From: Bog-756 sp963699085
GTDB lineage: Bacteria > Actinomycetota > Acidimicrobiia > Acidimicrobiales > RAAP-2
DNA length: 64,000 bases
Direction: 5' to 3'
Assembly (NCBI GenBank): GCA_963699085.1
Contig: CAVOTH010000001.1
Coordinates: 207,677-271,676 of the forward strand
Made by a program: the position numbers and the translations under genes. Below the pieces are notes generated by a model, which was given only the letters and a program-made list of their open reading frames with translations, was not told the DNA's origin and made no database searches. Shown here piece after piece: positions 20,890-30,077 of this stretch (position 1 is its first letter; each line of letters opens with the position of its first letter).

Positions 20890-22711
20890 CGGCGGATAGC
20901 CGCCGGAACCCGGACCGTCCACGACCACGGCGAGGTCGTCCGGGTAGGGGAGATCAGACAACGGTCGGGGTCCCATCGGTTGGCGGCGGAACGACGGTCG
21001 ATGTGCGGGATGGACCGATAGTGGTTGGTGATCGGCATCCGCCGATCCTTGCCGAACGCCTTTCCCGAGATCCGGACCCCCGGTGGCATCTGGCGGCGCT
21101 TGTACTCGGCCCGGTCCACCAGGCCGACGACCCGGGCCACGACTTCGGGCTCGAAACCCTCGGCCACCAGGTCGTCGACCGACCGGTCGGCCTCCACGTA
21201 GCCGGCCATCACCGGGTCGAGCACCGAGTAGGGCGGGAGCGACTCGTCGTCGCGCTGGTCGGGGCGCAGCTCGGCAGAGGGGGCCTTGTCCAGGACGGTC
21301 GCCGGGATCACGTCGGATCCGGCCCGGTCGTTGCGGTAGCGACACAACTCGTACACCAGGGTCTTCGCCACGTCTTTGATGACGGCGAACCCACCTGCCG
21401 AGTCGCCGTAGAGCGTCGAGTATCCGGTGGCCATCTCGCTCTTGTTCCCGGTGGTCAGGACGATCCAGCCCCGGGCGTTGGACAGCGCCATGAGCAGGAC
21501 GCCCCGGATCCGGCTCTGGAGGTTCTCGTCGGTCAGGCCGGTGGGCTCACCGCCCAGCAGCGGGGTGAGCATGTCGGTGAAGGCACGATGAGCCGGCTCG
21601 ATGCCCGCACCGGCCAGGTCGATCCCCAGGTTGGCGGCGAGCTTTTCGGCGTCGGTCACCGAACCTTCGCTCGAGTACCGCGAGGGCATGGCCACACCGT
21701 GGACGTGGTCGCTCCCGAGTGCGTCGGCGGCCACGGCCGCCACCAACGACGAGTCGATGCCGCCCGACAGCCCGATCACGGCGTCGGTGAACCCGTTCTT
21801 GGCCAGGTAGTCACGGGTCCCAAGTACCAGCGCTTCATACACCTCGGCAACCGGGTCGAGCACGTCGGCGACCGGTCGCAGCGGCCGGTCGTCCCCAGGA
21901 GCTCGAGGCGGACGACCGGGTGGCAGACGAAACCAGCAGCGGTCGGTGAGCTTCGGATCCCGCGACGGTCCAGCGACGTCGACGTCGACAACCAGCACCT
22001 CCTCGGCGAACTGGTGGGCCGAGGCGACAACCTCACCCCGCGGGTCGACGACGACCGACGCGCCATCGAAGACGAGTTCGTCCTGGCCGCCCACCTGATT
22101 GACGTAGACGATGGCGCACCCGGTTTCAGCAGTTCGGTCGGCGAGTACGGCGAGACGCTCCTGGCGGCGGCCACGTGAGTACGGCGACGCGTTGAGGTTG
22201 ACCAGCAACCGGGCCCCATCGGCCGCCTGGTCGGCCATCGGGCCCGAGGGGAACCACATGTCCTCACAGATGGTCATCCCGACACTGATGCCGGCCACTT
22301 CGAACAGCGGAGCGGGACCGGAGCCGGAAGCGAACCAGCGCTGTTCGTCGAAGACGCCGTAGTTGGGCAGGATGCGCTTGACGTAACGGCCGAGCACCTG
22401 GCCCCCGCGCAGAGGGCGGCAGCGTTCAATAGGCGCCCCGACGGCCCGACGTCCACGTACCCGACGATGGCCGCGCACTCGCCGGTGGCCGCGGCCACCG
22501 ATGCGAAGGCGGCCAGATTGTCCTCGACGAAGGCCGGCCGGCCGAGGAGGTCCTCGGGCGGGTAGCCGGTCACCGTCAGCTCCGGGAAGACCGCCAGGTC
22601 GGCACCGGCCCGACCGGCCGAGCCCAGGGCGTCGAGGACCCGGTCGACGTTGCCGTCCAGGTCGCCGACCACGGTGTTGATCTGACAGGCGGCCACCCGG
22701 ATCCGAGGCAT
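20886..22711 (-). CDS. nadE: Glutamine-dependent NAD+ synthetase (one frameshift)
   Basis: The restored protein is 608 residues. The N-terminal nitrilase-type glutaminase domain has its triad in FPELTVTGYP (Glu), RYVKRILPNY (Lys) and TICEDMWFP (Cys). The C-terminal synthetase domain has the PP-loop LSGGIDSSLVAAVAADAL and ends KDRRMPITNHYR plus a tail. The frame is interrupted at a run of five C (22402-22406, plus strand), where one missing base must be restored to join NAAALCAG to the conserved QVLGRYVKR. A TAGGCT hexamer six bases before the ATG suggests a leaderless mRNA. Confidence 0.93.
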
Positions 22712-22717
22712 CGTCCC

Positions 22718-22723
22718 AGCCTA
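22718..22723 (-). promoter_or_regulatory. -10 hexamer TAGGCT for leaderless nadE
   Basis: TAGGCT ends six bases before the nadE ATG, with no ribosome site between. Confidence 0.5.
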
Positions 22724-22796
22724 TCGGCCTGTCCACGGTGCTCCCCCTGCTCCCGGGAGCCCGGACGCGGGCGCAAGCTGAGTTGTTCATGCGCCG

Positions 22797-22823
22797 TTTA
22801 CAATCGGGTAACGGGTCGGAAAC
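22797..22823 (+). promoter_or_regulatory. GlnR-like box upstream of glnII
   Basis: Three half-sites, TTTAC, GTAAC and GAAAC, occur at exact 11-base steps (5 bases plus 6-base spacers). This matches the known actinobacterial GlnR pattern gTnAC-n6-GaAAC. It lies about 130 bases before glnII, where GlnR activates in Streptomyces. A GlnR-like gene is encoded 2.8 kb downstream. Binding is inferred. Confidence 0.7.
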
Positions 22824-22950
22824 GCCCTACTGCAATAGTGCGGAGTCCGTTGCGTTGGCAGGTCACCGCCGGTGTCGATCGGACTCCGGGGCTGTCTCCC
22901 GCCGTACAGGCGGTCGGGTAGTGGAGTAATCGAGCAATAGAGGAGTACAC

Positions 22951-23962
22951 GTGCCGTATCAAGCTGAATACATCTGGATCGACGGAACCGAGCCTTCGCC
23001 GTTGCTGCGCAGTAAGACACGGGTCATCCCCGACGGCAAGGAACCCGGTATCTGGGGTTTTGACGGCTCGAGCACCAACCAGGCGCTGGGCCACGATTCG
23101 GACTGCGTGCTGCGCCCGGTCTTCGACTGCCCCGACCCGCTGCGCGGACCGGCCGACAAACTGGTCATGTGCGAGGTCGAGCTCACCGACTTCACTCCCC
23201 ACCCGACGAACACCCGGGCAAAACTCGCGCGCCCTGGTCGAGACCTATGCCGACCAGGAGCCGATGTTCGGCATCGAGCAGGAGTACACGTTCATGAAGG
23301 ACGGCCGCCCGCTGGGCTGGCCGGTCAGCGGGTACCCCGCCCCCCAGGGTCCGTACTACTGCGGCGTCGGGGGCGACAAGATGCCCGGGCGCGAAATCGT
23401 CGAGTTGCACACGGCCGCATGCATCGACGCCGGTCTGGGCATCGAGGGCACCAATGCCGAAGTGATGATGGGCCAGTGGGAGTTCCAGGTCGGCGTGCTG
23501 TCCCCCTTGTCCGTCTCCGACCAACTGTGGGTGGCCCGGTGGCTGCTCTTCCGTATCGCCGAGGACTTCGGTGTGTACGCCACGCTCGAGCCGAAGCCGA
23601 TCCTGGGCGACTGGAACGGCGCCGGTGCCCACACCAACTTCTCGACCAAGGCCATGCGCGAGGAGGGTGGCTGGGATGCCATTATCGCCGGCTGCGAGGC
23701 CATCGGGAAGCGGGTCGACGAGCACATCGCCGTGTACGGCGTGGGAATCGCGGATCGCCTGACCGGTGCCCACGAAACGGCCCACTACACCAAGTTCAGC
23801 TATGGCACCTCGGACCGCGGCGCGTCGATCCGCATCCCGTGGGCCGTGGCCAAGGACAAGAAGGGTTGGCTCGAGGACCGTCGCCCCAACGCCAACATGG
23901 ACCCCTACCAGGTCACGGCCGTCATGGTCGAGACCGTATGCGGGGACGCAGCCGGAAGCTGA
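22951..23962 (+). CDS. glnII: Glutamine synthetase type II (eukaryotic-like; one frameshift)
   Basis: The restored protein is 336 residues, the usual GSII length. It begins PYQAEYIWIDGTEPSPLLRS and carries WGFDGSSTNQA, the catalytic FGIEQEYTFM, GPYYCGVGG and GIEGTNAEVMMGQWEFQVG motifs. The shift is at about 23226, where one extra base separates NTRAKL from RALVETYADQ. GSII makes glutamine from glutamate, ammonia and ATP and is not adenylylated. The GTG start has a GAGGAG ribosome site. The GlnR-like box upstream suggests induction under nitrogen limitation. Confidence 0.95.
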
Positions 23963-24005
23963 CCATCGGCGGGCCGGGCGGGCCTGCAAGCGGAGAGGAC
24001 GTCGA

Positions 24006-24035
24006 CGGAGCCGGGTCCCCTGGGGCCCGGCTCCG
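24006..24035 (+). terminator. 14-bp stem terminator after glnII
   Basis: CGGAGCCGGGTCCC-CT-GGGGCCCGGCTCCG forms a 14-bp stem with one G-T pair, 43 bases after the glnII stop. A TCTT-containing tail follows. It separates glnII from the second synthetase gene. Confidence 0.7.
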
Positions 24036-24145
24036 TGCGCTCTTGGCCGCCCACGTCGACCGGATCACCATTCACCTGCGACACTGTGGGGATCGAACCC
24101 GACCTTCCCACCGATCGCACCACGTCTCCGGAGGTGCAGGACCCC

Positions 24146-25521
24146 ATGAGGAGTCAAGAGGAGTACGTCCTCCGCACGGTGGAAGAACGCGGCATCCGCT
24201 TCGTCCAGCTGTGGTTCACCGACGTCCTGGGGACCCCGAAGACGTTCAGCATCACCCCCGCCGAACTCGAGAACGCGCTCGACGAGGGGATGACGTTCGA
24301 CGGGTCGGCCATCGACGGGTTCAGCCGGGTCCAGGAGAGCGACGTCCTCGCCCGCCCGGACGCCAATACGTTCCAGCTCCTCCCTTGGCACGGCCATGGT
24401 CAGGGTCAGGGCCTCGACATCCACGGCGACGCCGCGGGAGCGCAGGTGGCCCGGGTCTTCTGCGACATCGTCGACCTCGACGGCTCCCCCTTCCAGGGTG
24501 ACCCCCGCCACGTGCTGAGCCGGACCCTGGAACATGCCCGCGATCAGGGGTTCACCTTCTACCTCGCACCGGAGATGGAGTTCTTCTACTTCGCCGACGG
24601 CAATCCCTCCCACCCGCCCACCACGCTCGACACCGGCTCCTACTTCGAGCTGACCGTGGCCGACCGGGCCAGCGACATCCGCCAGCGCACCGTGCTCACC
24701 CTCGAGGAGATGGGTATCCCGGTCGAGCACGCCCAGCACGAGGACGCCCCCAGCCAGCACGAAATCGACCTCCGCTACACCGACGCCCTCACCATGGCCG
24801 ACACGGTCATGACCGTGCGCCTGGTCGTCAAGGAGATGGCCCGGCAGCAGGGGGTATTCGCCAGCTTCATGCCCAAGCCGCTGGCCGGGGTCCAGGGGTC
24901 GGGCATGCACACCCACATGTCGCTCTTCCGCGGTGACGAGAACGCGTTCGTCGACCTCGACCGGCCCGGCGGACTGTCGGAGGTGGCCGAGGGATTCATC
25001 GCCGGGCTCCTTCGCCACGCCGGGGAGATCACCGCGGTCACCAATCAGTGGGTCAACTCCTACAAGCGACTGGTTTCGGGCTACGAGGCCCCAATCCACG
25101 TCTCGTGGGCCCGGAACAACCGATCGGCGCTGGTCCGGGTCCCGGTGGTCAAGTCCGGCAAGATGGGAGTCGACCCGGATCGAGTACCGCTCCCCGGACA
25201 GCGCCTGCAATCCGTATCTGGCCTTCGCCGTCATCCTGGCCGCCGGTCTGCGCGGGATCGAAAAGGGCTACGACCTTCCACCGGAAGCCGATGCCAACCT
25301 GTTCGCTCTCACTCCCGAGGAACTTGACGCCAAGGGAATCATGCATTTGCCTGGGAGCCTTCACGAGGCCCTCGGACTCGATGGAGTCCTCAGAACTCCT
25401 GGCGTCGACTCTGGGCGACCATGTCTTCGAATGGTTCATCAGGAACAAGCGCGAAGAGTGGGCCGGCTACAAGGCCCACGTCACCCAGTTCGAGCTCGAC
25501 CGCTACCTACCGCTGCTCTAG
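24146..25521 (+). CDS. Glutamine synthetase type I, GlnA2-like (two frameshifts)
   Basis: The restored protein is 457 residues. Seen: TFDGSAIDGF, PEMEFFYF, HEIDLRYTDALTMADTVM, FMPKPLAGVQGSGMHTHMSL and RSALVRVP, all GSI motifs. Extra bases at about 25168 and 25380 must be removed to connect KSGKMG to STRIEYRSPD and EALGL to MESSELLASTLGDHVFEW. The C-terminal GYDLPPEA segment resembles mycobacterial GlnA2 rather than the adenylylated GlnA1. GlnA2-type enzymes may instead be GSI-like gamma-glutamyl ligases. A GGAGG site precedes the ATG; the stop is 67 bases before the regulator gene. Confidence 0.9.
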
Positions 25522-25588
25522 CCCGACCCGACCAAGCCACGACCCGGTGCCGGCCGGCCCACGACCCGAGGAGAGGGGGAGCATCGCC

Positions 25589-26269
25589 ATGGAACCACTG
25601 CTGTGCTTCCCCAGGCTGCCGCCGACCGCGGTGACCGGGGTCCTCGAGCGGGCCGGCTACCCGTGGATCGGCATCGAACGCGCCGATGCGGTCGACGCCG
25701 ACGAGCCCGAGGACGGCTGGTCCGGCGCGGTCATCTGCAGCGGTGGCGACCCGATCGCCGCCTTCGCGCTCTGCCGGCACCTCCGTTCCCGCGAAGTGCC
25801 GCTCGCCCCGGTCCTGGTAGTCGTGCCCGAGGACCAGCTCGGCGAGCTCGAGCTACGCGAGGACCTGTTCGACGACCTCTGCCTGGAACCGGTGAACGCC
25901 GAAGAGTTGGCCGCTCGCCTGGCCCATCTGTTCTGGCGGACCGGACGCGGCCTACGGCCCGACCTGCTGGAGCACGGGCCGCTGGTGCTCAACCTCGAGA
26001 CCTACCAGGCTGCCGTCTCGGGAAGGGTGCTCGACCTGACCTACATGGAGTACGAGCTGCTCCGTTTCCTGGCGGCCCGCCCCGGCAAGGTCTTCACCCG
26101 CGAGACATTGCTGAGCCGGGTGTGGGGCTACGAGTACTACGGCGGGGCCCGAACGGTCGACGTCCACGTCCGGCGGCTGCGGGCCAAGCTCGGCGAAGAG
26201 CACGCCCATCTCATCCAGACGGTGCGCTCGGTCGGTTACCGCTTCGGCCAGACCAGCTGGACGCCCTAG
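25589..26269 (+). CDS. GlnR-like orphan OmpR-family nitrogen regulator
   Basis: 226 residues. The C-terminal winged helix (LDLTYMEYELLRFLAARPG, VFTRETLLSRVWGYEYYGG, RTVDVHVRRLRAKLG, VRSVGYRFG) closely resembles actinobacterial GlnR. The N-terminal receiver-like domain is divergent: the position expected for the phospho-acceptor Asp is in GAVICSGG, so phosphorylation is unlikely, as in atypical GlnR proteins. Its place directly after two glutamine synthetase genes, one with a GlnR-like box, supports control of nitrogen assimilation. A GGGGGAG ribosome site precedes the ATG. Confidence 0.85.
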   Translation: MEPLLCFPRLPPTAVTGVLERAGYPWIGIERADAVDADEPEDGWSGAVICSGGDPIAAFALCRHLRSREVPLAPVLVVVPEDQLGELELREDLFDDLCLEPVNAEELAARLAHLFWRTGRGLRPDLLEHGPLVLNLETYQAAVSGRVLDLTYMEYELLRFLAARPGKVFTRETLLSRVWGYEYYGGARTVDVHVRRLRAKLGEEHAHLIQTVRSVGYRFGQTSWTP

Positions 26270-26294
26270 CCGTCCGAGCACATCCAGTCACCGC

Positions 26295-26663
26295 CTACGA
26301 CGGGTCGCGGCGGGCCCACACCTCGATCTCGACGACCGCACCCATGGGCAGGGCCGACACCGCCACCATGGAGCGGGCCGGGCGGTGGGCACCGAAGGCC
26401 GCGACATAGGCCTCGTTGACCACGGGGAAGTCGGCCGGGTCGGTGGTGAAGACGGTGGTCTTCACCACGTCGGTCAGCGAGGCGGCCTCCGACTCGAGCA
26501 GGGAGGCCGCGTTGGCCACGGCCTGGCGCAACTGGGGGCCGGCGCCGCCCGCGACCAGGGCGGGCGTACCGTCCTCGGCCGGTGCCAGTCCCAGCTGACC
26601 CGAGCAGATCAGCCACGATCCGGCACGGACGATCGGTGAGTAGGGACCCACGGGCGTGCTCAT
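26295..26663 (-). CDS. RidA/YjgF-YER057c family protein
   Basis: A 122-residue RidA-family protein. It has GPYSPIVRAGSWLICSGQLG at the N-terminus, a central DVVKTTVFTTDPADFPVVNEAY, and the C-terminal ARSMVAVSALPMGAVVEIEVWA. The conserved Arg that binds the substrate carboxylate in true RidA enamine/imine deaminases is in the PARSMV segment. Family members detoxify reactive 2-aminoacrylate-type imines; subgroup and substrate are not settled. A GAGGAG site precedes the ATG. It converges on the GlnR-like gene. Confidence 0.88.
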   Translation of the reverse strand: MSTPVGPYSPIVRAGSWLICSGQLGLAPAEDGTPALVAGGAGPQLRQAVANAASLLESEAASLTDVVKTTVFTTDPADFPVVNEAYVAAFGAHRPARSMVAVSALPMGAVVEIEVWARRDPS

Positions 26664-26718
26664 GCGGCTCCTCGGGTTGGCGGTCGGACGCAAGGATCCT
26701 ACGCGGCGTACCGCGCGG

Positions 26719-28332
26719 TCAGCGTCGGCCGGCACTACCCCGGTCGGTCGGCCACGCCACCGGCATCCCATCGGCCAACCACCTGGCCGCGGCCACCGCG
26801 GCGAACACCGCATCGGAGCCGTTGACCGGCGCCCGGTCGGGCTCGTCGACGACCCGCACCGACAGCCGGGGCATGGCCCGGGCCTGGAGGATGCCGAACG
26901 AGCGGATGGTCAGGTCCTGCACCATCCCCTCGGACGACACGGCGATCCCCTCCGAGCGCACCCACCCGAGGGCCTGGTGGCAGGCGCCGATCACGAATGA
27001 GCGGAGGGAGACCTGGTCGAGCACGGCACCGGCGGACACTTCGATATCGAGCGACCCCCCGGCCGCGCAGCGCACGTTGGCGCGGCCGCCCCGAGGGCTC
27101 TCCACTTCCACCGCCACGTCGGTCACCGGTGAGCCGCGCCTGCCGTGGCGGGCGGCCGAGGCCAGCACGGCCGCCTCGGCCCACACCGCGGCCCGCAAGG
27201 AGAGTGACGTCGCGGGACCGACGACGTGCACCGGTTCGAGCGCCAGACCGGGAGCGACCGACGCCACATCGGCCACCATGGCGGCCCAGGCGGTGGGGTC
27301 GGCCCCGTCACCCGAGATCCCCACCCGGAGTACGCCCGTACCATCCGCCCGGATGCCACCGGCCACGGGTGGCCGCTTCGGCCCTCGGCGGACAACGTCC
27401 TCACGCGACCAGAGCACCCGCACGGTACGCCCGTGCCGGTCGGCGAGCCGGCGGGCATCCTCCGCCACCGGTGAGTCCAGCTTTCCCCCGAACGACCCCC
27501 CGTTCCCGTACGGCGAGGCCGGGGTGCCCCCCGGATCGCACCAGGATGCGTCCGGCTCCACGTAGGCCGGCTCCACCCAGGTGGTGGCCAGCGCAGCCGA
27601 CCAGGGCCCTTCGGGCACCTCGACCGGGTGGCTGAGTGGGATGGTGGTGCTCCGCCCCTGCACCTTGCCGGCCAGCGCCCGAGCCTCGGGTAGCGACTCG
27701 GCCACGGCGTAGTCGTCACCGTCGACCACAGCCACCAGGGCATCGGCCGGACAGCCGTCGTCGGCGAAGCCGGCGCGGCCCAGAACCACCTCCGTGCCGA
27801 CCCGCTGGGGCACACCGCCCTCGAGGGCGGCACGGGCGGCGGCCGCCGCCAGGTCCCTCCCTTGCGGGGTCGGCCCGATGTCGGCACCCGCGCCGACGAC
27901 CCGGGCGGCGGCCTCGACGATGGTCTGCCAGCCGGTGCAGCGGCACAGATGGGCGAGCAGCGCCTGTTCGACAGTTCCTTCGGTTGCCGGCTCGGATCCG
28001 GCCAGGGCGGCCAACCGCATGACGATGCCAGGCGTGCAGAATCCGCACTGGCTGCCGCCGGTGCCGACGAGCGCCTCGGACCACCGGCGCCGGACCGGCT
28101 CGTCGAGTCCGTCGAGGGTGGTCACGGCGCGGCCCTCGAGGCGTCGCACCGGAGTCACACAGGCCACGCGTGGAGCACCATCCACCCACACCGTGCAGCA
28201 GCCGCACTGGCCCTGGGGACTGCAGCCGTCCTTGACCGACCGGAGTCCCAACCGCTCTCGGAGGAACTCGAGCAGGGTCGAACCGTCGTCCGGGGCCTCG
28301 ACGTCGGCGCCGTTGACGCTGAGTCGGGTCAG
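26719..28332 (-). CDS. Mini molybdenum-hydroxylase-like protein: [2Fe-2S] domain plus short Moco-type domain
   Basis: About 537 residues. The N-terminal part is a complete xanthine-dehydrogenase small-subunit module: ferredoxin cysteines in DGCSPQGQCGCC and the second cluster in CGFCTPG ... HLCRCTGW. The remainder resembles fragments of the large molybdopterin subunit (VLGRAGFADD, YGNGGSFGGKL) but is only about 350 residues instead of about 750, and no FAD domain is present. No ATG/GTG/TTG start fits; a CTG at 28332, 12 bases after the IscA stop, gives the conserved LSVNGADVEAP start. The reaction is unknown. Confidence 0.65.
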   Translation of the reverse strand: MTRLSVNGADVEAPDDGSTLLEFLRERLGLRSVKDGCSPQGQCGCCTVWVDGAPRVACVTPVRRLEGRAVTTLDGLDEPVRRRWSEALVGTGGSQCGFCTPGIVMRLAALAGSEPATEGTVEQALLAHLCRCTGWQTIVEAAARVVGAGADIGPTPQGRDLAAAAARAALEGGVPQRVGTEVVLGRAGFADDGCPADALVAVVDGDDYAVAESLPEARALAGKVQGRSTTIPLSHPVEVPEGPWSAALATTWVEPAYVEPDASWCDPGGTPASPYGNGGSFGGKLDSPVAEDARRLADRHGRTVRVLWSREDVVRRGPKRPPVAGGIRADGTGVLRVGISGDGADPTAWAAMVADVASVAPGLALEPVHVVGPATSLSLRAAVWAEAAVLASAARHGRRGSPVTDVAVEVESPRGGRANVRCAAGGSLDIEVSAGAVLDQVSLRSFVIGACHQALGWVRSEGIAVSSEGMVQDLTIRSFGILQARAMPRLSVRVVDEPDRAPVNGSDAVFAAVAAARWLADGMPVAWPTDRGSAGRR

Positions 28333-28344
28333 GGGATCAGGAAA

Positions 28345-28710
28345 TCAGCTGAACGAGGAGCCGCAGCCGCAGGTGCGGCTGGCGTTCGGGTTGGTCACGT
28401 GGAACCCGGCGCCCTGCAGTCCGTCGCTGTAGTCGAGGGTCGACCCCTTGAGCAGGTCGGCGCTCGTCTGGTCGACCACCACTTTCACGGTGCCGAACTC
28501 CCGAACCACGTCGTCCTCGGCCACCTCGGCATCGAAGAACATCTCGTAGCTGAAGCCGGAGCATCCGCCGGGGCGGACGGCCACACGCAGGGCCAGGCCC
28601 TCGGTGTCCTCTTCGGCCAGCAGGTCAGCGACCTTGGCCGCCGCGACATCGGTGAGGGTCACGGGATTGGGCTTCTTCCCGATGGTGACGGTCTGCATTG
28701 TCGAACTCAT
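28345..28710 (-). CDS. A-type iron-sulfur carrier, IscA/ErpA/HesB family
   Basis: A 121-residue A-type carrier that delivers Fe-S clusters to apoproteins. The three ligand cysteines are present: one in RPGGCSGFSYEM (near residue 50) and two in the C-terminal CGCGSSFS. An AGAGGAG site precedes the ATG. It lies 12 bases upstream of the [2Fe-2S] hydroxylase-like gene and divergent from mrp, another Fe-S carrier, so the locus is an Fe-S maturation neighbourhood. Confidence 0.92.
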   Translation of the reverse strand: MSSTMQTVTIGKKPNPVTLTDVAAAKVADLLAEEDTEGLALRVAVRPGGCSGFSYEMFFDAEVAEDDVVREFGTVKVVVDQTSADLLKGSTLDYSDGLQGAGFHVTNPNASRTCGCGSSFS

Positions 28711-28866
28711 CGATGCTCCTCTGGGTCACGGGACGGCACCGCCGTCCACACGAGATCGTGCCGCCACGGCCCCAGGCAACGGATCCGGGGCGCCGGCTCC
28801 ACAGATCGTACCCGGCACGGCGCCCCTGTGGTACACCGAACCGGTGGGCGGGGCGTCCACCCCCAC

Positions 28867-28872
28867 TACAAT
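28867..28872 (+). promoter_or_regulatory. -10 hexamer TACAAT for leaderless mrp
   Basis: TACAAT ends seven bases before the mrp GTG start, with no Shine-Dalgarno sequence. It is among the clearest leaderless promoters in this window. Confidence 0.65.
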
Positions 28873-28879
28873 TGCCTCA

Positions 28880-30064
28880 GTGACCTGGACCGACACGCCC
28901 CACGAAGCCAGCGGCGCCCCGACCGAGGACGCCGTACGCAACGCGCTCCGCAACGTGGTGGACCCGGAGCTCGGTGCCGACATCGTGGAACTCGGCATGG
29001 TCACCTCGGTGCGGATCGAGGGCGGCACGGTCGATGTCGAGGTGGCGTTGACCATCGCCGGCTGCCCGCTGCGGACCCAGATCCAGCGCGACGTGGACAC
29101 CCAGGTCGGCGCCCTCCCGGGGGTCGAGCGGGTCACCGTGACCACCGGGGTCATGGACGCCGGGCAGAAGCGGACGGTGATGGAGCGGGCCCGGATGCAT
29201 GCCCGTGACGACGCACCGGCGACCGACGTACCGGACACGGCGCGGGTGATCGCCGTCGCTTCGGGCAAGGGCGGCGTGGGCAAGAGCTCAGTCACGGTGA
29301 ACCTGGCCGTGGCGCTGGCCCGCCGCGGTCTGACCGTCGGTGTGCTCGACGCCGACATCTGGGGCTTTTCGGTGCCCCGTCTCCTCGGGATGCAGGGTGA
29401 CGTGGAGGCCCGGGACAAGAAGATGGTGCCTCTCGAGCGCGCCATAGGCCCGGGCGTCCTGCGTGTCCTGTCGATGGGCTTCCTGGCCGATGAGGACACG
29501 GCCATCATGTGGCGGGGTCTCATCCTCAACCGTGCCGTCCAGCAGTTCCTCGAGGACGTCCACTGGGGAGACCTCGACTTCCTCCTGATCGACATGCCCC
29601 CCGGGACCGGCGACATCCAGATGGGCCTGGCCCGGATGATGCCCCGGACCGAGGTGTTGGTGGTCACCACCCCGCCGCTCGCCGCTCAGAAGGTGGCCGC
29701 CCGCACCGCCGACATGGCTCGCAAGGGGTACCTACGGGTGACCGGCGTCATCGAGAACATGAGCGACTTCACCTGTGAGCACGGCGAGTCCTACGCCCTC
29801 TTCGGCTCCGGCGGAGGGGCCCGACTGGCCGCCGAGGTCGGGGTTCCCCTCCTCGGCCAGGTCCCGCTGCACCCGTCGGTGTCTGCGGGGGGCGATGCCG
29901 GCACCCCGGTGGCACTGGACGACGACCAGCCACTGGCGGCGGAGTTCGCCCGGATCGCCGCGGCTCTGGTGGACAACCCCCCCGAGATCGTGTCGATGGA
30001 GGGGTGCAGCGCCCGCATGCTCGAGCGGGTGGAAGCGGCCGTGGCGGGTGCGAGGACCGAGTAG
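28880..30064 (+). CDS. mrp: Mrp/NBP35-type Fe-S cluster carrier ATPase
   Basis: A 394-residue P-loop NTPase. The N-terminal MIP18/DUF59 domain (VVDPELGADIVELGMV, IAGCPLRTQI) is followed by the deviant Walker A SGKGGVGKSS (about residue 125), the LLIDMPPGTGD motif, and TTPPLAAQKV. The GTG start was chosen because it begins at the DUF59 domain and sits seven bases after a TACAAT hexamer. Mrp proteins bind and transfer 4Fe-4S clusters; the divergent IscA gene supports that role. The usual CxxC pair is not evident, so cluster binding is inferred from the family. Confidence 0.9.
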   Translation: MTWTDTPHEASGAPTEDAVRNALRNVVDPELGADIVELGMVTSVRIEGGTVDVEVALTIAGCPLRTQIQRDVDTQVGALPGVERVTVTTGVMDAGQKRTVMERARMHARDDAPATDVPDTARVIAVASGKGGVGKSSVTVNLAVALARRGLTVGVLDADIWGFSVPRLLGMQGDVEARDKKMVPLERAIGPGVLRVLSMGFLADEDTAIMWRGLILNRAVQQFLEDVHWGDLDFLLIDMPPGTGDIQMGLARMMPRTEVLVVTTPPLAAQKVAARTADMARKGYLRVTGVIENMSDFTCEHGESYALFGSGGGARLAAEVGVPLLGQVPLHPSVSAGGDAGTPVALDDDQPLAAEFARIAAALVDNPPEIVSMEGCSARMLERVEAAVAGARTE

Positions 30065-30077
30065 GCCCGCTCCCGGT

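Noticed and set aside
20890..20976. Upstream ATG (20976) for the hypothetical gene after nadE
   Set aside because: It would overlap nadE by about 90 bases; the ATG at 20889 gives a standard 4-base ATGA overlap.
24036..24145. Second GlnR box before the glnA2-like gene
   Set aside because: GATCAC and GACAC-like words occur but not at the required 11-base spacing.
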